DNA from: an uncultured Eubacteriales bacterium
Lineage (GTDB): Bacteria > Bacillota > Clostridia > UMGS1883 > UMGS1540
Length of the DNA stretch: 17,415 bases
Reading direction: 5' to 3'
Assembly: GCA_900552775.1 (NCBI GenBank)
Contig: USAP01000015.1
Coordinates: 1-17,415, forward strand
In this document: one piece after another, positions 1 through 7,483 of the stretch
Position numbering within the stretch: position 1 is the first letter of the stretch
How the letters are laid out: each line of letters opens with the position of its first letter
Program-made: the position numbers and the translations under genes
The notes under the pieces: generated by a model
Seen by the model: only the letters and a program-made list of their open reading frames with translations
What the model was told of the DNA's origin: nothing
Databases searched by the model: none

Positions 1-33
1 ATTCGTAAAAAAGATTTTTAGCAGGGCAATACT

Positions 34-115
34 TCCTTACCGGGCTGTGGCTAAGGTCAATTGGCTTTTTAAACAGCTTTTTTTATGAGGTAAACAATTG
101 CTTTTTAAGCTGTTT
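34..115. repeat. Repeat-rich leader upstream of the amidohydrolase
   Basis: Several short repeats sit before the first gene. AAACAGCTT (71-79) and AAGCTGTTT (107-115) are perfect inverted repeats, and the second arm lies in the spacer of the promoter at 98-126. CAATTGGCTTTTTAA (58-72) recurs almost exactly as CAATTGCTTTTTAA (95-108). GCTGT at 44-48 can also pair with ACAGC at 73-77, which is followed by seven T (78-84), so this could be a weak terminator for a gene lying upstream of the window. The role is inferred; no protein or RNA family is recognised in positions 1-97. Confidence 0.4.
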
Positions 116-126
116 GATGATATAAT
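98..126 (+). promoter_or_regulatory. Sigma-A-like promoter of the amidohydrolase gene
   Basis: TTGCTT at 98-103 and a perfect TATAAT at 121-126 are separated by exactly 17 nt. The predicted start site lies about 40 nt before the start codon at 176. The downstream arm of an inverted repeat (107-115) falls in the spacer, so a repressor could bind here, but that is inference. Confidence 0.65.
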
Positions 127-175
127 ATATACAATATAAGAAGAATTTGAATTTTATACGAGGAGATTGACTGAT

Positions 176-1519
176 ATGAACGAACGAATGAAGCATATAT
201 CGGATGCTGTTGAAAAACATTCAAAATTGATTTTGGAAGCGGAAAGACATGTCTGGAAAAACCCCGAAACAGGTTATAAAGAAGAAAAAACAAGCAAATA
301 TCTTGAAGGCAAATTCAAAGAAATGGGATATAACACAACTCCTGCCGGAGATATACCCGGGTTTTGCGCAGAGCTTGATACCGGAAGAAAAGGACCGTGT
401 GTTCTTGTTTTGGGGGAAATGGATTCGCTTATATGCGCTGAGCACCCCGAGTGCGATCCTGTTACAAAGGCCGCACATGTATGCGGACACAATGCGCAAA
501 CCGCAGCGCTTCTCGGAGTTGCGGCAGCTTTGGCGGACAGTGATATTGCAGAAAACTGGAGCGGCAAAGTGAGATTTTGCGCCGTGCCCGCCGAAGAACT
601 TATAGAAATCGGTTTTCGTGATACGCTTAAGGAAAAAGGAATTATAAAATATTACGGCGGTAAAACGGAGTTTTTGTACAGAGGATATTTTGATGGTGCC
701 GATATGGCGATGATGGTGCATGCAAGGGCATGTGAGGGGTTCTATTTTAATGCGGGAAGCGTTGGCTGTCTTGCAAAAAAAATAGTATATAAAGGAAAAA
801 GCGCACATGCGGGCGGAGCGCCGCATGAAGGCATTAACGCTCTGTATGCCGCAAATCTCGGGCTTTCCGCTGTAAATGCGCTTCGTGAAACCTTCAGAGA
901 ATGTGATACTATAAGATTCCACCCGATTATAACAAAAGGCGGAAGCGCGGTAAACGCAATTCCGGACGAGGTTATCGTTGAAAGCTATGTAAGAGGTATG
1001 ACACTTGACGCAATAGAACGTGAAAACAATAAAATAAACCGCGCTCTGACAGCAGCGGCGGCCGCAATGGGCGCAAATGTTGAAATTTTTGATAACCCCG
1101 GATACAGCCCGTACGTAACGGACAAAAATTTTGCTGAGGCGGCATTAAAATCCGTTTCGGGCACGCCGTATGAATACAAATTTAATTTCGGCGAAACCGA
1201 AACATCAAGTACGGATATGGGCGATTTATCAAGCGTTATGCCTACAATTCAGCCGTATGCCGGTGGTGCCGCAGGCACTCAGCACGGCAAAGATTTTTAT
1301 ATAAAAGACCCTCAGACAGCTTGTGTAGACAATGCAAAGGTTCAAATAAGAATTCTTGATGAGCTTCTGTGCGGCGGCGCGGAAACCGCAATAAAAATAG
1401 CTGCCGAAGCAAAGCCGCTTTTTGCATCAAAAGAGGATTATTTCAAAAAAATAGATTCCCTCGTTCAAAGCGGAGACCGCATAAAATATGAGGACGGCAG
1501 AATTATTTTAAGAGGCTGA
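176..1519 (+). CDS. M20-family amidohydrolase (AbgB/PM20D2-like)
   Basis: Probable cytoplasmic zinc-dependent amidohydrolase/carboxypeptidase of peptidase family M20, 447 aa. Visible motifs are GEMDS (about 80-84), where the family has its first metal-site Asp; VCGHN (about 102-106); PAEE (about 138-141), where the family has a catalytic Glu; a His in MMVHA (about 182); the SAHAG segment (about 209-213) that opens the dimerisation domain; and GTQHG near the C-terminus. The GHN variant, rather than the GHD of indole-acetyl-amino-acid hydrolases, resembles p-aminobenzoyl-glutamate hydrolase (AbgB) and PM20D2-type members, so an N-acyl amino acid or dipeptide-like substrate is likely but cannot be assigned. 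I chose ATG 176 because AGGAG at 161-165 is correctly spaced from it; the in-frame TTG at 167 is too close. The gene has its own promoter, and its 3' end overlaps convergent ylbJ by 17 nt with no terminator seen. Confidence 0.85.
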   Translation: MNERMKHISDAVEKHSKLILEAERHVWKNPETGYKEEKTSKYLEGKFKEMGYNTTPAGDIPGFCAELDTGRKGPCVLVLGEMDSLICAEHPECDPVTKAAHVCGHNAQTAALLGVAAALADSDIAENWSGKVRFCAVPAEELIEIGFRDTLKEKGIIKYYGGKTEFLYRGYFDGADMAMMVHARACEGFYFNAGSVGCLAKKIVYKGKSAHAGGAPHEGINALYAANLGLSAVNALRETFRECDTIRFHPIITKGGSAVNAIPDEVIVESYVRGMTLDAIERENNKINRALTAAAAAMGANVEIFDNPGYSPYVTDKNFAEAALKSVSGTPYEYKFNFGETETSSTDMGDLSSVMPTIQPYAGGAAGTQHGKDFYIKDPQTACVDNAKVQIRILDELLCGGAETAIKIAAEAKPLFASKEDYFKKIDSLVQSGDRIKYEDGRIILRG

Positions 1520-2540
1520 GCACAATAAGAAATAAAATTGACACAAAGCCCGAAAAGCCCGAAAACATGAAGATCTTTTCGGAAATAATATCGGAAAACG
1601 AAGAGAGCGAAACAGGGAAGAAAATAAGCAGAATATATGCGCACAGCGCGGATAAAACCGCACACAAAAGTTTGCCCCAAATGCAGTAAAAAAGAGAGAG
1701 GCGCGCGTCTTTTGTAAATGCCAGCGTCTGCATGAAAACGGATATGCCGCCAAACGATATCACCGCGGCGGCGCACGGAATACTTTTTGAGGCGGACGAA
1801 AAAAGCGCTGTTGTTATTTCGAAAAGTCCGCATGAAAAAAGCTCGGCATTTTCCGTCGAAAGTCCCAAGCGACAAAGAAAAGAAGTCAGAAACGAAATGA
1901 CTCCGCTTTGACGGAGAATTGACAGTACAACCGAAAAAAATACCACCGTGCCGCAGAGAGACAGCATGCTTTCTGCGGCACGGCTTATTGAATTTTCGGA
2001 ATTTATTGCCGATGCTGCAAACTGCTGTGTGCCGCTTTCTTGTTTTTTGGCAAAGAACGAAAAAATAATTCCGCACAAAATGGCGCCAAGGACATGTGAA
2101 ACATACAAAATAACCCCGGCGCGTGTGCTGCCGAAAATGCCGAGACCCACGGCGCTTATAATAAAAAGAGGACCGGAGTTATTTGAAAAGGCCAAAAGGC
2201 GGTTGGCTTCATTTTTCGTGAGAGAACCGTTTTTATAAAGACTGCAAACCGTGGCGGCTCCGCACGGATATCCGCTTAAAAATCCTAAAACAATCGGCAG
2301 AGCGCCGCTCCCTCCGACCGAAAAAAGCGGACGGGTGATTTTGCCTGCGTATTTGGATATTTTGTCCGCTGCGCCGAGCGAAACCAATATATTTGAACAT
2401 ACCAAAAAAGGAAAAATTGACGGAATCAATACATCGGAACAAAGAATCAGTGCATTTTTCGCCGCTTCGCGCGACTGAACGGGCATTGCAGCAATGCAGA
2501 GCGCAAGAAGCGCCGTGAATATAACGGCAATTTTTTTCAT
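1503..2540 (-). CDS. ylbJ: Sporulation integral membrane protein YlbJ
   Basis: A 345-aa, very hydrophobic multi-pass protein resembling YlbJ, a sporulation membrane protein with nucleoside-recognition (Gate) type segments. In B. subtilis it is made in the mother cell and needed for normal spores; its biochemical role is not settled. The N-terminal MKKIAVIFTALLALCIAAM is a membrane anchor or signal-like segment. The conserved parts seen are the SDVLIPSIFPFLV segment (about 35-47), GFLSGYPCGA (about 85-94) and AFSNNSGPLF (about 116-125), all typical of this family. ATG 2540 follows GAGGTG (complement of 2546-2551) by five bases. It is divergent from yqfC, another sporulation gene, across 80 bases, and converges on the amidohydrolase with a 17-nt overlap. 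I see no clear sigma-A promoter, which fits sporulation-specific control. Confidence 0.88.
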   Translation of the reverse strand: MKKIAVIFTALLALCIAAMPVQSREAAKNALILCSDVLIPSIFPFLVCSNILVSLGAADKISKYAGKITRPLFSVGGSGALPIVLGFLSGYPCGAATVCSLYKNGSLTKNEANRLLAFSNNSGPLFIISAVGLGIFGSTRAGVILYVSHVLGAILCGIIFSFFAKKQESGTQQFAASAINSENSISRAAESMLSLCGTVVFFSVVLSILRQSGVISFLTSFLCRLGLSTENAELFSCGLFEITTALFSSASKSIPCAAAVISFGGISVFMQTLAFTKDARLSLFYCIWGKLLCAVLSALCAYILLIFFPVSLSSFSDIISEKIFMFSGFSGFVSILFLIVLSLLK

Positions 2541-2574
2541 AATGACACCTCGTTATACTTATATTTAAAACAAG

Positions 2575-2602
2575 TCATAAAAATGCATAAGATGCATATA
2601 TT
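2575..2602 (+). promoter_or_regulatory. Candidate sigma-E-like promoter of yqfCD
   Basis: TCATAAA (2575-2581) resembles the sigma-E -35 element (KMATATT), and CATATATT (2595-2602) resembles its -10 element (CATACA-T), with 13 nt between. B. subtilis yqfC and yqfD are known mother-cell genes, so a sigma-E promoter is expected here, but two of seven -35 bases and two -10 bases are off consensus. The predicted start would lie very close to the ribosome-binding site at 2608-2612, which weakens the call. Confidence 0.35.
2583..2597. repeat. ATGCAT-AAG-ATGCAT palindrome between ylbJ and yqfC
   Basis: Two copies of the self-complementary hexamer ATGCAT (2583-2588 and 2592-2597) are separated by AAG. 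They form both a direct and an inverted repeat in the 80-nt gap between two divergent sporulation genes. The repeat overlaps the candidate sigma-E promoter, so a bound regulator could affect both directions; this is inference. Confidence 0.5.
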
Positions 2603-2620
2603 TTTACGGAGGTGACTGCG

Positions 2621-2893
2621 GTGAAAAAAAGAATACCCAAAATAGAAAAAGCTGTGGAAGCGCTTGATCTGCCGCGCGAGCTGGTGCTGGGAATACCGTA
2701 TCTCACAGTACTCGGCGACAGAGAGGCGCGCCTTGAAAACTACAGCGGCGTGGCGGAATACACCGAAACGGGAATATCCGTATGCACTTCTATAGGCATA
2801 TACGAAATCCGCGGAGAGGGGCTTTCCATAAAAGCCATAACGGGAGAAGATGTTACAATATGCGGCAGGGTGACGGGGTTTGATTTGAAATGA
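2621..2893 (+). CDS. yqfC: Sporulation protein YqfC (YabP/YqfC family)
   Basis: A 90-aa protein of the YabP/YqfC family, about the normal size of 90-95 aa. Characteristic parts are the N-terminal basic stretch, LVLGIPYLTVLGDREA, and the C-terminal region containing ITGEDVTICGRV. The family is associated with mother-cell sporulation; no enzyme activity is known to me. I chose GTG 2621 because GGAGG (2608-2612) is eight bases ahead of it. An earlier in-frame GTG at 2612 lies within the Shine-Dalgarno itself and cannot be the start. The stop codon overlaps the yqfD start (ATGA, 2890-2893), so the two are translationally coupled, as in other spore formers. Confidence 0.92.
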   Translation: MKKRIPKIEKAVEALDLPRELVLGIPYLTVLGDREARLENYSGVAEYTETGISVCTSIGIYEIRGEGLSIKAITGEDVTICGRVTGFDLK

Positions 2894-4074
2894 TACTTGA
2901 TTTTTTATATTTTTTAAGAGGATATCTTGTAATTAAGGTCTCGGGGCCTTTTATCGAGCGCTTTATTAATATTGCAACAAAAAACGGAATTTTGCTCAGA
3001 AAAATCACGCGCGGCAAAGATTCTGCAACAATGCTTATAAGTGCACGCGGTTTTAAAAAAATCCGTTCGGCGGCAAGGAAAACAAAAACCTCCGTGAAAA
3101 TCGTTGAAAAATGCGGACTTCCGCTTTTTTTACATAAACACAGAAAGCGCAGCTTTTTTTATGTGGGAATATGTATTTTCGGCGCGGTTTTATTGTGTTT
3201 ATCGTCATTTATATGGTCTGTTGAGATAGAAGGAACGGAAAAAATAGACAAAAATATTATAAGAGAAGCGTTAAGGTCTTGCGGTATTGACGCAGGTGTG
3301 GTAAAATACAATCATAAGCTTTCCGATATACAGGATGATATGCTTTTGAAAGTGCCGTCTCTTTCGTGGTGCTGGGTGGAAATCAGAGGTACTCGTGCAA
3401 TTGTTTCGGTGCGCGAAAGAAGCGAAAAACCCGAGATTGAACAAAGCGATATTCCGTGCAATATTGTTGCAAAAAGAGACGGGGTAATAAAAAAACTTAC
3501 GGTTTTGCAGGGCGAGCCTGTTTTAAAAGAAGGCGAAGCTGTGCAAAAGGGCGGACTTATAGTAAGCGGCGCGCTTGACAGCTCGTTTTACGGCGTGAGA
3601 CTTATTCATGCGGACGCGGAGGTTGAGGCTGAAACATGGCATGAAAAAAGCGGCGTATTTCCGCTTGTGCGTACGGAAACGAAGGAAACGGGACGTGCGG
3701 AAAAAAGATATGTTTTAAGTATATGCGGTAAAGATATAACGGTTTATCCGTTCTCAAAAATTTGTTTTTCGGATTATGAGATTGCGGAAGAAGAAAAAAA
3801 ATTAAAGCTCTGGGGCGATTTTTATTTGCCGATTTCGGTAAAAATACAAAATGTTCGTGAAACCGAATCTGTAGAAATTCCGCAAAGCAATGAGGAGGCG
3901 GCGGATTTTTATGCTGCTGTGCTTTACGCAGACTTGGAAAATGAAGCCGAAGATGCGGAAATAATAGAAAAAAACTCGGAATATACAGTGGAAAACGGAA
4001 CAATTACATTGAAATGTACGCTGCATTGCAGTGAAAATATAGCCGAAAGGCGTACAATTGAAACAGGAGGATAA
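2890..4074 (+). CDS. yqfD: Sporulation protein YqfD
   Basis: A 394-aa member of the YqfD sporulation family, full length. The N-terminal cytoplasmic part (1-88) is basic. One transmembrane helix lies at about 89-111 (GICIFGAVLLCLSSFIW), followed by the VEIEG segment (111-115) that opens a long extracytoplasmic part with a small beta-rich domain and VSVRERSEKPEI (about 169-181). In Bacillus and Clostridium this gene follows yqfC and acts in the mother cell during spore development; its molecular role is unclear to me. The ATG overlaps the yqfC stop by four bases, and the 3' end carries AGGAGG (4065-4070), the ribosome-binding site of phoH, so this part of the operon is tightly coupled. Confidence 0.92.
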   Translation: MILDFLYFLRGYLVIKVSGPFIERFINIATKNGILLRKITRGKDSATMLISARGFKKIRSAARKTKTSVKIVEKCGLPLFLHKHRKRSFFYVGICIFGAVLLCLSSFIWSVEIEGTEKIDKNIIREALRSCGIDAGVVKYNHKLSDIQDDMLLKVPSLSWCWVEIRGTRAIVSVRERSEKPEIEQSDIPCNIVAKRDGVIKKLTVLQGEPVLKEGEAVQKGGLIVSGALDSSFYGVRLIHADAEVEAETWHEKSGVFPLVRTETKETGRAEKRYVLSICGKDITVYPFSKICFSDYEIAEEEKKLKLWGDFYLPISVKIQNVRETESVEIPQSNEEAADFYAAVLYADLENEAEDAEIIEKNSEYTVENGTITLKCTLHCSENIAERRTIETGG

Positions 4075-4077
4075 GAA

Positions 4078-5046
4078 TTGACTGAAAAATATTTTAAGCC
4101 CGCGCACAGCAAAATAATGCCGGTGCTGTTCGGTGAATTTGACAAAAATATCAGACTTATAGAAAGTGAGCTTACTGTTCAGATTATTTCACGCGAAGGT
4201 GTTTTCAAAATAATAGGTGAGGAAGAAAATGCCGAAAAGGCATTTGAAGTTCTTACAAATCTTGAAACCGTTGCGGAAAACTCCGATGAGCTTACGGAGC
4301 AGGATATACGCTACGCTGTTGCTATGGCGCAGGACGGAATAAAATACAATGCGGCGGAGCTTGGAGACAATTATGTCTGCATAACGGCTTCGGGAAAACC
4401 GATTCGCGCAAAAACCGTAGGTCAGAAAAAGTATATAGAACTTATACGCGAAAACACGGTTGTTTTCGGAATCGGGCCTGCCGGAACGGGCAAGACGTAT
4501 CTGGCTGTCGCAATGGCGGTGGACGCGTTCAGAAAAAAACAGGTAAGCAGAATAGTTTTGACAAGACCTGCCGTTGAGGCGGGAGAAAAGCTCGGCTTTT
4601 TGCCCGGAGATTTGCAGAATAAGGTTGACCCGTATCTGCGCCCCCTTTACGATGCTCTTTCGGACATGCTCGGCGCGGAGGGCTTTCAGAAATACCTTGA
4701 AAAAGGTCTTATAGAGGTTGCGCCGCTTGCGTATATGAGAGGAAGAACATTGGACGATGCGTTTATAATTCTGGACGAGGCACAGAACACAACGCCCGAA
4801 CAGATGAAAATGTTTCTGACGCGTATAGGATTCAGTTCAAAAGCAATTGTCACGGGCGATATAACACAGATAGATTTGCCGGACGGAAAGAGAAGCGGAC
4901 TGCGCGAAGCCGAAAAGATTTTGCGCGATATAGACGGGCTCAGATTTATCCGCCTGACTTCAAAGGATGTTGTGCGTCATCCGCTGGTTCAGAAAATAAT
5001 TAATGCATACGAAAAACACGAACAGAAAAATATTAAGAGGGTTTGA
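4078..5046 (+). CDS. phoH: PhoH-family ATPase (PhoH/PhoL)
   Basis: A cytoplasmic P-loop ATPase of the PhoH/PhoL family, 322 aa, of typical length. The N-terminal KH-like segment (about 20-65) is followed by Walker A GPAGTGKT (133-140), LTRPAVEAGE (161-170), and Walker B ending in DEAQN (233-237). The ATPase core resembles the helicase superfamily I fold. PhoH proteins are linked to RNA metabolism, and the neighbours ybeY and era, both tied to 16S rRNA processing and 30S assembly, support an RNA role here; the exact activity is inferred. The start is TTG 4078, seven bases after a strong AGGAGG (4065-4070); no better start is available. The stop (5044-5046) is two bases from the next gene's ATG. 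Confidence 0.94.
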   Translation: MTEKYFKPAHSKIMPVLFGEFDKNIRLIESELTVQIISREGVFKIIGEEENAEKAFEVLTNLETVAENSDELTEQDIRYAVAMAQDGIKYNAAELGDNYVCITASGKPIRAKTVGQKKYIELIRENTVVFGIGPAGTGKTYLAVAMAVDAFRKKQVSRIVLTRPAVEAGEKLGFLPGDLQNKVDPYLRPLYDALSDMLGAEGFQKYLEKGLIEVAPLAYMRGRTLDDAFIILDEAQNTTPEQMKMFLTRIGFSSKAIVTGDITQIDLPDGKRSGLREAEKILRDIDGLRFIRLTSKDVVRHPLVQKIINAYEKHEQKNIKRV

Positions 5047-5048
5047 TT

Positions 5049-6995
5049 ATGAAAAATTCGCTTAACTCAATTATAATCGCCGCATGTCTGATTTTCACGG
5101 CAGTAACAATTATAGACGGTGTGGCACCGGTAAAATACGATATAAACGTAGGGGACACGAGCCCCGTGGATGTATATGCGCCGAGAAGCGTTGTGGACAA
5201 GTCGATGACCGAAAAGCAGAAAGAAACGGCTGCCGCAGCCGTTGAGCCGCAGTATGAACTTGACAATAACATAACGCTTGACGCCGAAAGAAATCTCGCA
5301 AACCTTTTTAACGAAATAGAGAAGGCACGCGGCGGCAATACTTCAAGTTACAGAAGCGAATATTGCATGTCGCTTACGGAAACGGAGTATCAGAACTTTA
5401 AAAATACCGTAACGGACATACATCAAAGCATCATAACAAAAGGCGTTATAGATGTGGACGAATCGCTTAATGAGGCAAAAGAGCAGCTGCGTTCTTCTTT
5501 GCATAATGAAGACGCTGTTAACGCCGCTCTTGATATTCTGAGAAAAACGCTGGAAGTAAATAAAATTTACAGTGAAGCGAAAACGAATGAAGCAATAGAA
5601 CATGCCAAAGAGCAGGTGCAGAGTGTTACTTACAAAAAAGATCAGGTTATTGTCCGCCGCGGAGATATTATCACTCAGTCGCAATATGCGGTGCTCTCGG
5701 AACTGGGACTTATAAAAGGCAACGAATCTTCAAGACTTTGGCAGATAGCCGGAGCAATACTTTTGGTTTTAATGTGTTTTGCAATTGTGTCTTTATACGT
5801 TTCGGGCAGACGCTCAAAACATATTTTTACGCCTAAAATACGTGCCATGGCGGCGGTGATAACTTTCCTTTCCGTCTTAATGGCGCTTCTCGGGAAAAGC
5901 GACAGTTTTGATGAATATCTGATTCCGCTTGCGGCAGGAAGCATATTGCTTGCCGTCTTAACGGAAATTAAATTTGCGATGCTTTTAAACACCGTGATAG
6001 CTGTTATAGCCTCAATAACAATAGGCGGTGATATATTCTATTTTGCCGCAATGTTTATTGCCGGCTGCATGGGAATATATATTTATTCAAATGTTTCACA
6101 GAGAAGCAGCCTTGTATTTTCGTCAATATTATTGTGTCTTTCCAATGCTGTGGTATTTTTTGTGCTTTCCATGCTGCAGGGTACGGAAATTAAAGAGGGA
6201 CTTTTAAGAGCTCTGAGCGGAATAGGTTCGGGCGTTATTTCTTCAATACTTGTTATGGGTACGCTGCCGGTTTGGGAGAATATGTTTGATATTGTAACTC
6301 CGTTCAGACTGACAGAACTTGCAAACCCGAATCAGCCTCTTTTGAAAAGACTGCTTTTGGAAGCTCCCGGAACATACCACCACAGCCTTATGGTGGGAAA
6401 TCTTGCGGAAGCCGCATGTGAGGCGCTCGGCGGAAACTATCTTCTTGCAAGAACTGGCGCATATTATCATGATGTGGGTAAAATAGCACATCCCGATATG
6501 TTTACGGAAAACCAATACGGGGTTAATCCGCATGATGCACTGCCGGCGGAGGAAAGTGCCGCAATTATTATAAACCATGTAAAAGACGGGTTGCGTTTTG
6601 CGAAAGAGTATAAACTGCCCGAAGCTATATATCGCATTATTCTTACTCACCACGGAAAGAGCAAAGTAATGTTTTTCTATCACCGTGCAAAAGAGCAGGG
6701 CGGTGAAGTTGACGAAAAGCTTTTCACTTATGACGGGGACTATCCGCGCACAAGAGAAGAAGCGGTTGTAATGCTTGCAGATTCAACTGAGGCTGCGGTT
6801 CGCTCGCTGGATATTAAAAGCGAAGATGAAATAGATAAAATGATAGACAAAATAATACGCATGAAGCTTGATGACGGTCAGCTTGCGCACTGCCCGCTTA
6901 ATTTAAATGAAATAGAAATCATTAAGGAAACCTTTGCAAAGGTTTTCGGCGGATATTTTCACACAAGAATAAAATATCCCGATGATGACAAATAA
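5049..6995 (+). CDS. pgpH: 7TM-HD c-di-AMP phosphodiesterase-type protein (YqfF/PgpH)
   Basis: A 648-aa membrane protein with the YqfF/PgpH architecture. It has a first transmembrane helix at about 4-22, an extracytoplasmic 7TMR-HDED domain (about 25-225), a block of about seven helices (about 232-408) and a cytosolic HD domain (about 438-605). Metal-binding residues are visible in HHSLMVGN (about 444-451) and HDVGK (474-478), with further histidines in INHVKD and ILTHHGKS, so the catalytic site looks intact. Listeria PgpH with this architecture hydrolyses c-di-AMP; the same activity is inferred here. ATG 5049 is chosen because AGAGGG (5036-5041) is well placed; an in-frame TTG at 5043 is too close to it. 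The position between phoH and ybeY is the conserved Firmicute order. The gene ends directly before an inverted repeat that precedes ybeY. Confidence 0.93.
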   Translation: MKNSLNSIIIAACLIFTAVTIIDGVAPVKYDINVGDTSPVDVYAPRSVVDKSMTEKQKETAAAAVEPQYELDNNITLDAERNLANLFNEIEKARGGNTSSYRSEYCMSLTETEYQNFKNTVTDIHQSIITKGVIDVDESLNEAKEQLRSSLHNEDAVNAALDILRKTLEVNKIYSEAKTNEAIEHAKEQVQSVTYKKDQVIVRRGDIITQSQYAVLSELGLIKGNESSRLWQIAGAILLVLMCFAIVSLYVSGRRSKHIFTPKIRAMAAVITFLSVLMALLGKSDSFDEYLIPLAAGSILLAVLTEIKFAMLLNTVIAVIASITIGGDIFYFAAMFIAGCMGIYIYSNVSQRSSLVFSSILLCLSNAVVFFVLSMLQGTEIKEGLLRALSGIGSGVISSILVMGTLPVWENMFDIVTPFRLTELANPNQPLLKRLLLEAPGTYHHSLMVGNLAEAACEALGGNYLLARTGAYYHDVGKIAHPDMFTENQYGVNPHDALPAEESAAIIINHVKDGLRFAKEYKLPEAIYRIILTHHGKSKVMFFYHRAKEQGGEVDEKLFTYDGDYPRTREEAVVMLADSTEAAVRSLDIKSEDEIDKMIDKIIRMKLDDGQLAHCPLNLNEIEIIKETFAKVFGGYFHTRIKYPDDDK

Positions 6996-7027
6996 AATGT
7001 AAAGAAGGTTTTTTTACGGTTTACATT
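6996..7027 (+). promoter_or_regulatory. Inverted repeat enclosing the ybeY translation start
   Basis: AATGTAAA (6996-7003) and TTTACATT (7020-7027) form a perfect 8-bp inverted repeat with a 16-nt loop, starting one base after the pgpH stop. The loop contains the only plausible Shine-Dalgarno, GAAGG (7004-7008), and the apparent ACG start (7016-7018). It could be a translational control hairpin or a processing site; either role is inference. The stem is A/T-rich and may be weak. Confidence 0.45.
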
Positions 7028-7483
7028 AGAAACGAACAAAGCAAAAAAAGATTTACAAGAGGGATGAGAGACCTCATACGAAATGCTGTAAATACCGTTA
7101 TGTCTGACGTAGGCGCGGGAGATTTTGAGGTTTCCGTATTAATAACGGATGACGAAAAAATACAAAAAATAAACAAAGAGTTTCGCGGGATTGACAAAAA
7201 GACCGATGTTTTGTCTTTCCCTATGTTTGAATTTGACGAAGTTGAAAAACCGTGTGCGGAGTTTGAAGGAGAGACAGAACTCGGAGACATTGTAATTTCG
7301 CTTGAAACCGCATTTTCTCAGGCTGAGGAATACGGACACAGTGCAGCGCGCGAGATGGCATTTCTTACGGTGCATTCAATGCTGCATCTTTTCGGATATG
7401 ACCATATGGAGGAAAACGACAGAATAAAAATGAGAGCGAGAGAGGAATATTTTCTTTCAAAGCTCGGACTGGAGAGAGAATAA
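7016..7483 (+). CDS. ybeY: Endoribonuclease YbeY, apparent ACG start
   Basis: Single-strand-specific, metal-dependent endoribonuclease used in 16S rRNA 3'-end maturation and 70S ribosome quality control. The signature HSMLHLFGYDH contains the three zinc-binding histidines (H3xH5xG(Y/F)xH pattern), and TDVLSFPM and ELGDIVIS are both family hallmarks. The start is odd. The first ATG (7064) has AGAGGG directly against it with no spacer, and would remove a conserved N-terminus. Upstream, the same frame stays open back to TGA 6986-6988 and encodes VYIRNEQSKKR, matching the usual N-terminal pattern. No ATG, GTG or TTG exists in that stretch; ACG 7016 sits seven bases after GAAGG (7004-7008) and gives 155 aa, the normal family size. 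The gene identity is firm; the start is an inference. The stop abuts era directly. Confidence 0.93.
   Translation, partial: TVYIRNEQSKKRFTRGMRDLIRNAVNTVMSDVGAGDFEVSVLITDDEKIQKINKEFRGIDKKTDVLSFPMFEFDEVEKPCAEFEGETELGDIVISLETAFSQAEEYGHSAAREMAFLTVHSMLHLFGYDHMEENDRIKMRAREEYFLSKLGLERE

Noticed and set aside
1..88. Partial upstream gene ending at TAG 19-21 or TGA 86-88
   Set aside because: The fragments are too short (6 or 28 codons) to identify and have no distinguishing motif.
221..922. 233-codon open frame opposite the amidohydrolase
   Set aside because: No recognisable domain; the plus-strand frame has M20 motifs through the whole region.
1465..2076. 203-codon minus-strand frame overlapping ylbJ in another frame
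   Set aside because: ylbJ has conserved hydrophobic motifs over the same bases; the alternative is basic, Cys-rich and has no family match.
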